A stretch of DNA of 7,301 nucleotides, from positions 1 to 7,301 of the forward strand of contig JAITQT010000497.1 of assembly GCA_031288745.1 (NCBI GenBank), read 5' to 3'. Of this stretch, positions 1-6,096 are shown piece after piece (position 1 is the first letter of the stretch; the number at the start of each line of letters is the position of its first letter). The notes beneath the pieces are model-generated. The model worked only from the letters and a program-made list of their open reading frames with translations. It was not told where the DNA came from and searched no databases. This DNA is from Deltaproteobacteria bacterium. GTDB lineage: Bacteria; Desulfobacterota; Desulfarculia; Adiutricales; Adiutricaceae. The position numbers and the translations under genes were made by a program.

Positions 1-87
1 CAAGAGCAAAATATAAGCTATAAGAAAATAATTATGGGATATAGCATACCTAAAGGATTAAAAAATAAATTCTGCCGTCTTAGAGGC

Positions 88-148
88 TGAGGGGTTTTTG
101 CGCTACGATCAAATTTGAAGATGTGTTCGATTCAAATTTCCCCCCTCA
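88..148. repeat. Nested inverted repeat (7-bp outer and 9-bp inner stem)
   Basis: The outer arms TGAGGGG (88-94) and CCCCTCA (142-148) are perfectly complementary. Inside them AAATTTGAA (111-119) pairs with TTCAAATTT (131-139) around an 11-nt loop. The result is a two-part stem-loop of 61 nt. The loop contains TTCGATT, which resembles a tRNA T-loop, but no tRNA can be folded. Its role is unknown: a 3'-end structure between convergent genes or a small structured RNA are both possible. Confidence 0.5.
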
Positions 149-150
149 AT

Positions 151-185
151 AGTTATCATAAAAGGACTGATAACTGGTATTTTTT
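151..185 (+). terminator. Possible plus-strand intrinsic terminator
   Basis: AGTTATCA (151-158) and TGATAACT (168-175) form a perfect 8-bp stem with a 9-nt loop. A run of six T (180-185) follows four bases later on the plus strand. The stem is AT-rich and the U-tract is not immediately adjacent, so termination strength is doubtful. It would end transcription of a gene entering from the left, convergent to the esterase. Confidence 0.3.
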
Positions 186-230
186 GCGCTTCGAACGTTG
201 TATAGAAAAAAATAGAACCTCAAAAAAAAG

Positions 231-1847
231 CTATTTAATTTCCGAGAGCGGGCCGTAAAGCTGATCGGCCATAAAATCTAAGCTCTCGCTATCAAGCGGG
301 CCAACCTCCATTGGCTCGTTTATCTTTAAAACCATGGGGTTGGTCGCCAAGTAACCCGGCCATTGCACATCGGAGGGGAGTTTATCGCCTTTATTGGGAT
401 TTCCAGTTTTTACAAAATTTACCCAGCGCGTTTGCATCTCTTCGCTCAACTTTCTTTCAATCGGATTATTTTTATCGTATAAGGTAGAAAAAATATACCC
501 AAGTTCGGAAGCGTGAAGGGCACCGCGAGCTAGTTTATTATTCGAGGGGGAAACGTAGTTAAAGTTGTACATATAGAGAGGGGCGAAGCGACTATGGAGG
601 TCGGCCGTTCTTTTGCTGGCAGCGGTGAAAATGCCCAAGCCCAGAGCCTGGCGGGCCCTTTGCAAGGGATCGTTATCTTTATCGGGTGGGAAACGCTGCC
701 CAAAGGCCTCGGAAGCCTGATAGCCTAAAGTTAAAAAAATCATCTCCCTTAGATCGTCTCGGCTCGCCCCCTCCGGCACAAATAAGGCCCCCTCGTCAGA
801 GTTAAAACCTATAAGGAGGTTAACATGATTAAAGTTTCCCGTGGCCAAGGCACTTTGAGGATCTAAGGGGACAACGTAGCCATCTCTAACCGGGGCCAAG
901 GTAAAGCGGGCCGGTTTAGTCCAATTAAAGGCGAAGGGGGTCAGCCTAGTTATAACCTCAGGGGGGATCTCCCTAAGGGCCCTAAGGCCTTCTTCGTCGT
1001 CTTTTAGCCCCAAAACGGCCATAATAGTCTTACCTAAGGCCATAGAAGGGTTAAGTTGGGCTGAAGAGTAATTATTGGGGAGTTTATAGAGGCTTAAAAC
1101 GCTCCCGCTCTCCATAATAGCCCCCCTAAAGAGCCCCTTAGCCAAGGGGCTGGTTAATAGAGCTGAGACGCTCATCGAGCCGGCCGACTCCCCTCCTATA
1201 GTCACCTTGTCTGGTGCCCCGCCAAAGGCTTTGATATTATCCCTAACCCACTCCAAGGCCTTTATCTGATCTAAAAGGCCCCAATTGCCTGTAGTACCGT
1301 AGCGCTTAAAGGTTTCTTCTGAGGCTAAAAAGCCAAGGCCACCCAAACGGTAATTTAAAGAAACGGCCACTATCTTGCGCTTTACTAGTTCACTCATATC
1401 AAATATATCTTGATTACCAGCGCCAATAGCAAAGCCGCCCCCGTGGATAAAGACGTAAACCGGTAGCGCGTCGCCGGCCTTAGTGTCTTTAGGCGCATAG
1501 ACGTTTAAGTTTAAACAATCTTCAGAAACGGTCCTATTGTTCATGGCTTCTAAAGCCGGTATATTAAGTTTTAACTGAAAACAGACCGCCCCCGGCTTAT
1601 CAGCCTTAAAAGGAGTGCTCCAAGGCTTAGGATCGGCCGGGGGGGCGAAGCGTAAGTCCTCGATGGGCGCGGCGGCGTAAGGGATGCCCATAAAAGAGAG
1701 AACCTCCCCTGATTTTTGTCCCAAAACGGGGCCGGACTTAGTTTGGACTAAAATGGTCTCGTCGTCAGCTAAACAATAGGAATTAAAGGCTAAAAAATAG
1801 AGAGAAAAGAAAAAAATGGTCCGGCCAAATAAAACTAGCGATTTCAT
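231..1847 (-). CDS. Secreted type B carboxylesterase (alpha/beta hydrolase)
   Basis: This 538-residue protein belongs to the carboxylesterase/para-nitrobenzyl esterase family (COesterase) and should hydrolyse carboxylic esters outside the cytoplasm; the natural substrate cannot be told. Visible motifs are an N-terminal signal peptide (about residues 1-27, hydrophobic core IFFFSLYFLAF, cleavage near CLA|DD), the family signature EDCLNLNVYAP (109-119), the oxyanion HGGGF (135-139), and the nucleophile elbow GGESAGS with Ser221. The acid is Glu352 in GFNSDEG and the base is His445 in ALHASELGYIF, so the triad is complete. The frame stays open upstream to 1976, but I chose ATG 1847: GGAGG lies 8 nt before it, it starts a proper signal peptide, and a transcription terminator (1947-1974) occupies the upstream extension. 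It appears to be a single-gene unit. Length is normal for the family. Confidence 0.93.
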   Translation of the reverse strand: MKSLVLFGRTIFFFSLYFLAFNSYCLADDETILVQTKSGPVLGQKSGEVLSFMGIPYAAAPIEDLRFAPPADPKPWSTPFKADKPGAVCFQLKLNIPALEAMNNRTVSEDCLNLNVYAPKDTKAGDALPVYVFIHGGGFAIGAGNQDIFDMSELVKRKIVAVSLNYRLGGLGFLASEETFKRYGTTGNWGLLDQIKALEWVRDNIKAFGGAPDKVTIGGESAGSMSVSALLTSPLAKGLFRGAIMESGSVLSLYKLPNNYSSAQLNPSMALGKTIMAVLGLKDDEEGLRALREIPPEVITRLTPFAFNWTKPARFTLAPVRDGYVVPLDPQSALATGNFNHVNLLIGFNSDEGALFVPEGASRDDLREMIFLTLGYQASEAFGQRFPPDKDNDPLQRARQALGLGIFTAASKRTADLHSRFAPLYMYNFNYVSPSNNKLARGALHASELGYIFSTLYDKNNPIERKLSEEMQTRWVNFVKTGNPNKGDKLPSDVQWPGYLATNPMVLKINEPMEVGPLDSESLDFMADQLYGPLSEIK

Positions 1848-1855
1848 CAACACGG

Positions 1856-1860
1856 CCTCC
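1856..1860 (-). promoter_or_regulatory. Ribosome binding site that sets the esterase start
   Basis: GGAGG on the minus strand lies 8 nt upstream of ATG 1847. It supports this start over the upstream in-frame ATG at 1976, which lies within a terminator hairpin. Confidence 0.85.
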
Positions 1861-1861
1861 A

Positions 1862-1878
1862 AAAGCTTAATAAGCTTT
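1862..1878. promoter_or_regulatory. Perfect 17-nt palindrome upstream of the esterase, candidate operator
   Basis: AAAGCTTA (1862-1869), a single central base, then TAAGCTTT (1871-1878) form a perfect dyad. It sits one base upstream of the esterase SD, and its centre contains TATTAA on the minus strand. A TTGTTT lies 18 nt further upstream, so the dyad may overlap a weak -10 element. The arrangement suits a repressor operator. A stem in the mRNA leader is an alternative, though its one-base loop would need to open. Confidence 0.4.
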
Positions 1879-1946
1879 AAGTAAAATGTAAAACAACCTC
1901 GGATCTTGATTTTTAAGGCCAAAGGCCTAAATAAAGTTAAGAGCCT

Positions 1947-1974
1947 AAAAAAATAAAAAAAGCCCTTACGGGCC
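1947..1974 (-). terminator. Intrinsic terminator of the desulfurase operon
   Basis: On the minus strand GCCC-GTAA-GGGC (1973-1962) forms a 4-bp GC stem, extendable by a G-U pair, capped by a GNRA-type tetraloop. It is followed at once by seven T, one A and seven T (1961-1947). It lies about 90 nt after the stop codon of the DUF3343 gene and upstream of the esterase promoter region, so it separates the two transcription units. Confidence 0.75.
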
Positions 1975-1990
1975 AAATCTTAAGCATTTA

Positions 1991-2030
1991 TAGTGCCCTG
2001 GCCCTAACGATATAACCAAGGGCAACACTA
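1991..2030. repeat. Imperfect hairpin in the 3' untranslated region of the operon
   Basis: TAGTG (1991-1995) pairs with CACTA (2026-2030), and CCCTGG (1996-2001) pairs with CCAAGGG (2016-2022) with one bulged A. Three unpaired bases separate the two helices on one side. No U-tract follows on either strand, so it is not itself a terminator. Placed just before the terminator at 1947-1974, it could protect the mRNA 3' end. Confidence 0.45.
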
Positions 2031-2065
2031 ATAATAACATTAAAAGGTGCAAAAATTAATCAAAT

Positions 2066-2335
2066 TTAATGGGTTAAAGGCCAGGCCGTAAAACTATCTC
2101 CGCAGCGCCTATAAGCGGCCTGCGGCCGCAAATCAGCCCCTTCCAAAGCGGGCAAAATTAAATCGCGATCCTCCTCCTCAAAGCTAATGGCCAAACCACA
2201 ATTGGGGTTGACCTCTTTAGGGACAGGCACCAAAACAAAGGGCAGGCCCTTTTCCTCCAAAAAATCCTCAGCATTGAGGATGGCGTTATTGGAGGCAAAG
2301 ACCAAGATTATCTCGCTTTTTACCGATTTTGCCAT
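2066..2335 (-). CDS. DUF3343 putative Se/S carrier protein
   Basis: A small soluble protein of 89 residues matching the DUF3343 pattern: a beta-alpha start with a hydrophobic strand (IILVFAS), a helix with AEDFLEEKGL, then the signature VPVPKEVNPNCGLAISF (36-52) with conserved Cys46. A second Cys lies at position 78. DUF3343 proteins are annotated as putative selenium/sulfur carriers and often sit beside class V aminotransferases of the cysteine desulfurase type, as here. Cys46 is the expected site for a persulfide or selenopersulfide (inference). The ATG directly abuts the desulfurase TAA with no gap and no recognisable SD; the upstream bases are A-rich. Translation therefore probably depends on termination-reinitiation. 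Last gene of the operon, followed by a hairpin and an intrinsic terminator. Confidence 0.8.
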   Translation of the reverse strand: MAKSVKSEIILVFASNNAILNAEDFLEEKGLPFVLVPVPKEVNPNCGLAISFEEEDRDLILPALEGADLRPQAAYRRCGDSFTAWPLTH

Positions 2336-3481
2336 TTAAGATTTTTTTTTCTTAGCCAAAAGACGCAAGGCGCGGATGGCCTCTTTAAGATCGTCTTTAG
2401 AGTTAAATGGTCCTATGGAAAACCTACTGGCCCCTCCGGGAAAACTACCTAAAGTTTTATGAGCCATAGGGGCGCAGTGAAGACCAGAGCGAATCATAAT
2501 GCCAAAGTCCTTTTCCAGCGCGGCAGCTAAATCTGAGCTAGACCAACTTTTTAGATTAACAGATATGGTGGCCACCCTCGGGCCTTGGCCTGGCTTTTGG
2601 CCTAAGATAGCTAGCTCGGGGATAGATAGAAGGCTCTCTAAAAAATAATTAGTTAGCTCCATCTCCTCGGCCCTAATCTTATCGACCCCGGTTTTTAGTA
2701 GGTATTCGACCGAAGCAGCTAAACCGGCCAGACCATGGGTGTTGGCTGTGCCGGCCTCAAGGGAGTCGGGTAAGAAATCAGGGTGAGATAAGCTCTCCGA
2801 GCGCGAACCGCTCCCACCCACAGCTAAAGGTCTTAAGTTAATACCATCTTTAACAATTAAACCGCCAGTACCAGTAGGGCCCAACAAACCCTTATGGCCG
2901 GTAAAGGCTAAAAAATCTACCCACTCGGCCGCCCCTTCTAAATCAATAGCCCCAGCCGTCTGGGCGGTGTCTAAGAGTAAGGGTATGTCCCCTATAGCCT
3001 CTTTGATTTCTCTAGCCGGGGCCAAGTCGCCACTAACGTTACTGGCCTGATTTAGCACTACCAATTTAGTTTGGGGCTTTAATAGCTTTTTAAAGGCCTC
3101 TGGCCTTAATAAGCCCTCGATTAAGGGAACTGTCTCCCAGAAAACCCCTTTTTCGGCCACTAACCTAGAAAGAGGCCGGGCCGTAGAATTATGCTCCAAA
3201 GGCCCCGATATGACATGGTCACCCGCGCCCAAAGCCAGCCCGCCAATAGCCGAATTTAAGGCCCAGGTCACGTTAGGGCTAAAAATAAGCCTACTATTAT
3301 CTTTTAGGCCAAAAAGCTTAGAGAGAGCCTTGCGGGCTCTATGGATGGTCCTAGAAGCGTTGAGGGCTAGAGCGTGGCCGCTACGGCCAGGACTTGCTGG
3401 TACCGATAAAGCCTCAGCCATAGCCGCTGCCACCGCCGACGGTTTAGGAAAGGATGTGGCCGCATTATCAAGATATATCAT
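2336..3481 (-). CDS. Cysteine desulfurase family class V aminotransferase
   Basis: A 381-residue PLP enzyme of the cysteine desulfurase-like family (type TIGR01977/EF2568). It is expected to take sulfur, or selenium from selenocysteine, onto an active-site Cys and release alanine. Motifs seen: N-terminal MIYLDNAATSFPKP; His97 in PLEHNST, which stacks on PLP; Asp171 and Gln174 in LLLDTAQTAG; the PLP lysine Lys197 in FTGHKGLLGPTGTGG; and the catalytic loop RSGLHCAPMAHKTLG with Cys336. All key residues are present. The ATG overlaps the stop of the nadA-like gene by 4 bp (ATGA). The last codons contain a run of nine A. The type II-like Cys loop and the DUF3343 partner favour a specialised S/Se delivery role over a housekeeping IscS. 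Relatives are linked to selenium-dependent molybdenum hydroxylases, but no such genes are in this window. Confidence 0.9.
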   Translation of the reverse strand: MIYLDNAATSFPKPSAVAAAMAEALSVPASPGRSGHALALNASRTIHRARKALSKLFGLKDNSRLIFSPNVTWALNSAIGGLALGAGDHVISGPLEHNSTARPLSRLVAEKGVFWETVPLIEGLLRPEAFKKLLKPQTKLVVLNQASNVSGDLAPAREIKEAIGDIPLLLDTAQTAGAIDLEGAAEWVDFLAFTGHKGLLGPTGTGGLIVKDGINLRPLAVGGSGSRSESLSHPDFLPDSLEAGTANTHGLAGLAASVEYLLKTGVDKIRAEEMELTNYFLESLLSIPELAILGQKPGQGPRVATISVNLKSWSSSDLAAALEKDFGIMIRSGLHCAPMAHKTLGSFPGGASRFSIGPFNSKDDLKEAIRALRLLAKKKKS

Positions 3482-4380
3482 AAAGTTCTCTCAAAGAAAA
3501 TAGTTCTCTCCGATTGAGCTCCTTGGGTGAGTTCAAATTGCTCCAAAACGCGGAGCAGATCTTTAAGGTTATTTAGCTTCATATTAGGGCAAAAAATCTC
3601 TTCATCAAGCTCGATAAAGCGGCTGTGGGGAAAACTAAGAGCTAGGCTCTCGACTAAACCGGTCTCGAATATAACCAAGTAGGACTCGGTAGGGTTATTT
3701 TTTACAAAATCAAAGGCCGATTGGCTATCGCCGACAAAGTCAGCTAGTTCTCTAACCTGTCTTTGGCAGAGGGAATTGACCAAAATTTTGGCCCTGGGGG
3801 CCTTTTTTTTGGCCTCTAAAACGTCTTCTTTAGTGACTCTCGCGTGAACTTGACAGACGGCCCCGGGCCAACCCAGTTCCTCAAAGCCGTTTGGATCCCC
3901 CAATGAAAGAGCTGGGGCCACTATTATATCCCTTTCTGAGCCCTCAGAGCATCTAGCCATAAGATCGTCATAATCTTGGGGCGAGGTCAAGACTAAATCG
4001 CTCAAAGCCCTAACTAAGGCCGAGGCTTTAAGGTCGGCCACCACAAACTTTCGAGAGTTAAAGATCCTAAAACGAATAAACTCGGCATTATCAATTTGGC
4101 GGCTTAAGGGGCAGTGGCAATCGTTTCTAGGGCTTAAAATCTGTAAATCGGGTCTTAAAGCTTCGATAGCCTCTGGTAAAAAACTAACCCCGCAAATTAA
4201 TATCGCCGAAGCGTTCGACCGCTCGGCGAAATTAAAGATCCCAGCGCTACCGCCCACAAAATTGGCTAAAGCCTTAACTTCTGCCCTCTGATAAAAGTGG
4301 GCGATCACGCTAACGTTTAAGCGCTCTATAAGCCCGCGGGCCTTACGGACCTTTTCTAATTTTTTTTGTGTAAGATTCAT
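3478..4380 (-). CDS. Divergent quinolinate synthase (NadA)-like Fe-S protein
   Basis: A 300-residue protein of the NadA fold. Family marks include AHFYQ (27-31), CGVSFLPEAIEALRPD (63-78), LSDLVLTS (126-133), GWPGAVCQVHARV (170-182) and FCPNMKLNNLKDLL (263-276). True NadA makes quinolinate from iminoaspartate and dihydroxyacetone phosphate with a [4Fe-4S] cluster held by three Cys. All three are here (C90, C176, C264), at spacings like Thermotoga C81/C168/C254. His28, Tyr30, Ser45 and Ser133 match active-site residues too. However, the YVN motif reads Asp116-Leu-Lys118, HPEC reads NSLC (202-205) and GST reads GDS, so counterparts of Tyr107, Asn109, His193 and Glu195 are lost. Normal NadA activity is therefore doubtful. 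It is coupled by a 4-bp overlap to the desulfurase. Extra Cys residues occur at 63, 88, 144 and 205. I withhold the symbol nadA for this reason. Confidence 0.82.
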   Translation of the reverse strand: MNLTQKKLEKVRKARGLIERLNVSVIAHFYQRAEVKALANFVGGSAGIFNFAERSNASAILICGVSFLPEAIEALRPDLQILSPRNDCHCPLSRQIDNAEFIRFRIFNSRKFVVADLKASALVRALSDLVLTSPQDYDDLMARCSEGSERDIIVAPALSLGDPNGFEELGWPGAVCQVHARVTKEDVLEAKKKAPRAKILVNSLCQRQVRELADFVGDSQSAFDFVKNNPTESYLVIFETGLVESLALSFPHSRFIELDEEIFCPNMKLNNLKDLLRVLEQFELTQGAQSERTIFFERTL

Positions 4381-4394
4381 AATTTATTATATCA
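4381..4394 (-). promoter_or_regulatory. Extended -10 promoter at the nadA-like start, possibly leaderless
   Basis: On the minus strand TGATATAAT, a perfect extended -10 (TGnTATAAT), ends 5 nt before the ATG of the nadA-like gene. Transcription starting 6-7 nt after the -10 would begin at or next to the A of the ATG, giving a leaderless mRNA. This agrees with the lack of any SD upstream of that ATG. The -35 region is poor (TAGTTA or AGTTAA at 17-18 nt). The 44-nt gap is very AT-rich, so chance resemblance is possible. Confidence 0.4.
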
Positions 4395-4424
4395 AAAAAG
4401 TCTAAAATTTAACTAAATAAGCGA

Positions 4425-5096
4425 CTACCATTTAGTTCCTACCACCATAAAGTGGCGATCACCGTTTTTTAAGTTAGCCCGGCCAATGCTTTTAATGGAC
4501 AGATAATTGGAATAGCGCTCTCTAATGGCCCCCATATCCTCAAAATGTCTCTTTAGGCCCTCAGCCGGGGCCAAAGGACAATTAAACAACATGGGTTTGC
4601 CACTAGGAACGGTCACTAAAAACTCCAAATCGTTATCTAAAGTTTCTAAGACGTTTAAGAGTAAAAAGGCCTCGTAGCGCTCGTATTGCTGGCGCACCTG
4701 GGGGGAAAAAAAATCGCCGTAAATAAAGTTCCAACCAGGAAAATTATCTTTGGCCACCTTTATCCGGCCGTGGCTAATATCGACGCCCATGTAAACCTCG
4801 CGACGCTGACGGCGCTCGGCCATCACTGAGGTAAACCTACCCTCACCACAACCTAGATCGCAGACGTTGGCAATCTGAAGTAGGCCTAAGCGAGAAAAAG
4901 CGTTTTGATAAAAGGTCGGGTCAAAGGGGCCCATGACGGCGCTCTCCCCTTGGCTCGCCTCGGCCGCCGGCGTCATAGGGGCCGGAGTAATAGGCTCGGC
5001 GGTGGCCGGGGGGAGTGATGTGGTTTTAACGCCCTGGCCTTTGATAGCCATTAGGTTAACCGTGGAATTTAACAACTGATTTGGGTCAAAGGGCAT
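4425..5096 (-). CDS. Class I SAM-dependent methyltransferase-like protein
   Basis: A 223-residue protein. Residues 1-55 are a low-complexity Pro/Ala/Thr-rich segment, followed by one Rossmann-type methyltransferase domain. Motif I is VCDLGCGEGRF (78-88), the acidic residue ending strand 2 is Asp106 in GVDIS, motif II-like is FIYGDFF, and motif IV-like is AFLLLNVLETLDNDLEFL. The SAM site looks intact; the methyl acceptor cannot be predicted. The frame is open to a TTG at 5108, but that TTG overlaps the GGAG SD of ATG 5096 (6-nt spacing), so ATG 5096 is the start. It lies 28 nt after the TPR gene and 44 nt before the nadA-like gene on the same strand, so it is probably cotranscribed with the TPR gene. 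PFDP occurs both at the N-terminus and just before the catalytic domain. Confidence 0.75.
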   Translation of the reverse strand: MPFDPNQLLNSTVNLMAIKGQGVKTTSLPPATAEPITPAPMTPAAEASQGESAVMGPFDPTFYQNAFSRLGLLQIANVCDLGCGEGRFTSVMAERRQRREVYMGVDISHGRIKVAKDNFPGWNFIYGDFFSPQVRQQYERYEAFLLLNVLETLDNDLEFLVTVPSGKPMLFNCPLAPAEGLKRHFEDMGAIRERYSNYLSIKSIGRANLKNGDRHFMVVGTKW

Positions 5097-5102
5097 TTTT
5101 TT

Positions 5103-5106
5103 CTCC
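5103..5106 (-). promoter_or_regulatory. Ribosome binding site that sets the methyltransferase start
   Basis: GGAG on the minus strand is followed by six A and ATG 5096. The SD overlaps the alternative TTG start at 5108, which rules that longer form out in practice. Confidence 0.75.
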
Positions 5107-5124
5107 AACCTTACGCTTAAGGGT

Positions 5125-6084
5125 TTAAACTAAGACCGCCCTAAGCACGTGGCAATCGCAGGGGCCTACGTTGGCTTGAAAATACTTGACCGTAGCCTCT
5201 AAATCGTATCGACTAAAACGAGAGTCGCGTTTAAGGATCTTTTTTGTTTGAGTCAGATCGCCCAAGCAGCCGCCCTCGGCCCGCATCTCGTCACGAAGGG
5301 CCTCGCGAAAATCTTTCCAATCGTCATGCTCGCCTATGGTGAGCACTAGTTCTGGACCTTTAGTTAATGCTTCTCCGCTTAACTCGCGAGACTCTTGATA
5401 GTAAAAATGCTCGGTCAGGCCCTCTAAGACTATCTCTCGCCCGCTAACCGCATCGCAGCCGACTAACTTATAGGCCTGACTGCGTCCGTCTTGACCGTCG
5501 ATATGCTTTAGCACTGCCAGCATTAGCTTTTCTAATCGCTCGCGAGAGGATAAGCCCTCAGCCATAGCGTAAAATTTAATTCCTAGCCACAAAGAGTCGA
5601 TAAAGGCCTTCATGGCCGAGACATTATTGGAATTATTAAGTAGAGTTTTAGCCTGATCAGGCCAACCTAAGTTAACGTAAACCTGAGCCAAGCGCCTGAT
5701 GGTCGGCAGATCGTCTGGTTTAAACGATAAGATGGTCTTAAGCTCCTTGGCCGCGAGATTCCATTTGCCTTCCAGTCCGTGGACCTCGGCCATATTAAAA
5801 CGAGCCTCTAAAAAATCACTCTTAAGCTCGAGGGCCTGCCTGAGACATTTTTTTGCTTCATCTATATGACCTTCGGCCAAAGCGGCCACGGCCAAGTTAT
5901 TCCAAGCTTGAACGTTACCCGGGCAAAGCTCAATAGCCTTTTGGAAAAGCTCCTTAGCCTCCTTTAAAAGGCCCTCGCCAAATAGTCGCTCGCCATCGGA
6001 AACATAATCAGACTCTTCTTCAATTGGCAGCGGCGGGACCGCGACTGCTTGTTCTGAAGTTGAAGCTACGCGAGTGTCTTGCAT
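5125..6084 (-). CDS. TPR protein with a conserved-looking C-terminal domain of unknown function
   Basis: A 319-residue cytoplasmic protein without signal peptide or membrane segment. After a Pro/Glu-rich start, residues about 26-150 are tetratricopeptide repeats: AKELFQKAIELCPGNVQAW, AKKCLRQALELKSDFLEA, AAKELKTILSFKPDD and LAQVYVNLGWPDQAKTLL mark three full repeats and one partial. TPRs bind partner proteins or peptides. Residues about 155-319 form a domain I do not recognise. It has Cys210, Cys273 and a GPCDCH motif (Cys309, Cys311) near the C-terminus, which could bind a metal or take part in thiol chemistry (inference). The frame is open to 6165, but ATG 6084 has GGAGG at 7-nt spacing and is the likely start. 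First gene of the co-oriented minus-strand run. It could scaffold the methyltransferase encoded 28 nt downstream. Confidence 0.72.
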   Translation of the reverse strand: MQDTRVASTSEQAVAVPPLPIEEESDYVSDGERLFGEGLLKEAKELFQKAIELCPGNVQAWNNLAVAALAEGHIDEAKKCLRQALELKSDFLEARFNMAEVHGLEGKWNLAAKELKTILSFKPDDLPTIRRLAQVYVNLGWPDQAKTLLNNSNNVSAMKAFIDSLWLGIKFYAMAEGLSSRERLEKLMLAVLKHIDGQDGRSQAYKLVGCDAVSGREIVLEGLTEHFYYQESRELSGEALTKGPELVLTIGEHDDWKDFREALRDEMRAEGGCLGDLTQTKKILKRDSRFSRYDLEATVKYFQANVGPCDCHVLRAVLV

Positions 6085-6091
6085 TTGATAT

Positions 6092-6096
6092 CCTCC
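6092..6096 (-). promoter_or_regulatory. Ribosome binding site that sets the TPR gene start
   Basis: GGAGG on the minus strand lies 7 nt upstream of ATG 6084. The upstream in-frame ATG at 6165 has no SD and would place this SD inside the coding sequence as the Gly-Gly codons of YGGY. Confidence 0.85.

Larger units (their letters stand above)
1..230. other. Non-coding left flank with inverted repeats
   Basis: I see no supportable complete gene here. Plus-strand frame 1 is open from the window edge to a TGA at 88-90 and could be the last 29 codons of a gene entering from the left, but AT-rich sequence gives such short open stretches by chance. The segment holds a nested stem at 88-148, a second hairpin at 151-175, and a near-exact 14-base direct repeat (95-108 and 181-194, 13 of 14 identical). 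A run of eight T on the minus strand (222-229) directly follows the esterase stop codon. No good GC stem precedes that run, so I do not call a terminator for the esterase. Confidence 0.5.

Noticed and set aside
1..90. Open frame from the window edge to a TGA, possibly the 3' end of a plus-strand gene
   Set aside because: Only 29 codons are visible, the sequence is very AT-rich and the peptide has no recognisable feature, so chance cannot be excluded.
121..147. TTCGATT in a T-arm-like context followed by a C-rich stretch, suggesting a tRNA
   Set aside because: The putative T-stem has a mismatch, the matching acceptor strand is missing, and no D-arm or anticodon arm can be placed.
1916..1928. 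AGGCC-AAA-GGCCT short palindrome
   Set aside because: GGCC is very common in this DNA and the 5-bp arms with a 3-nt loop are likely chance.
3210..3503. 97-codon plus-strand frame
   Set aside because: It lies antisense to the N-terminal part of the well-supported cysteine desulfurase gene and has no SD; it is a shadow frame.
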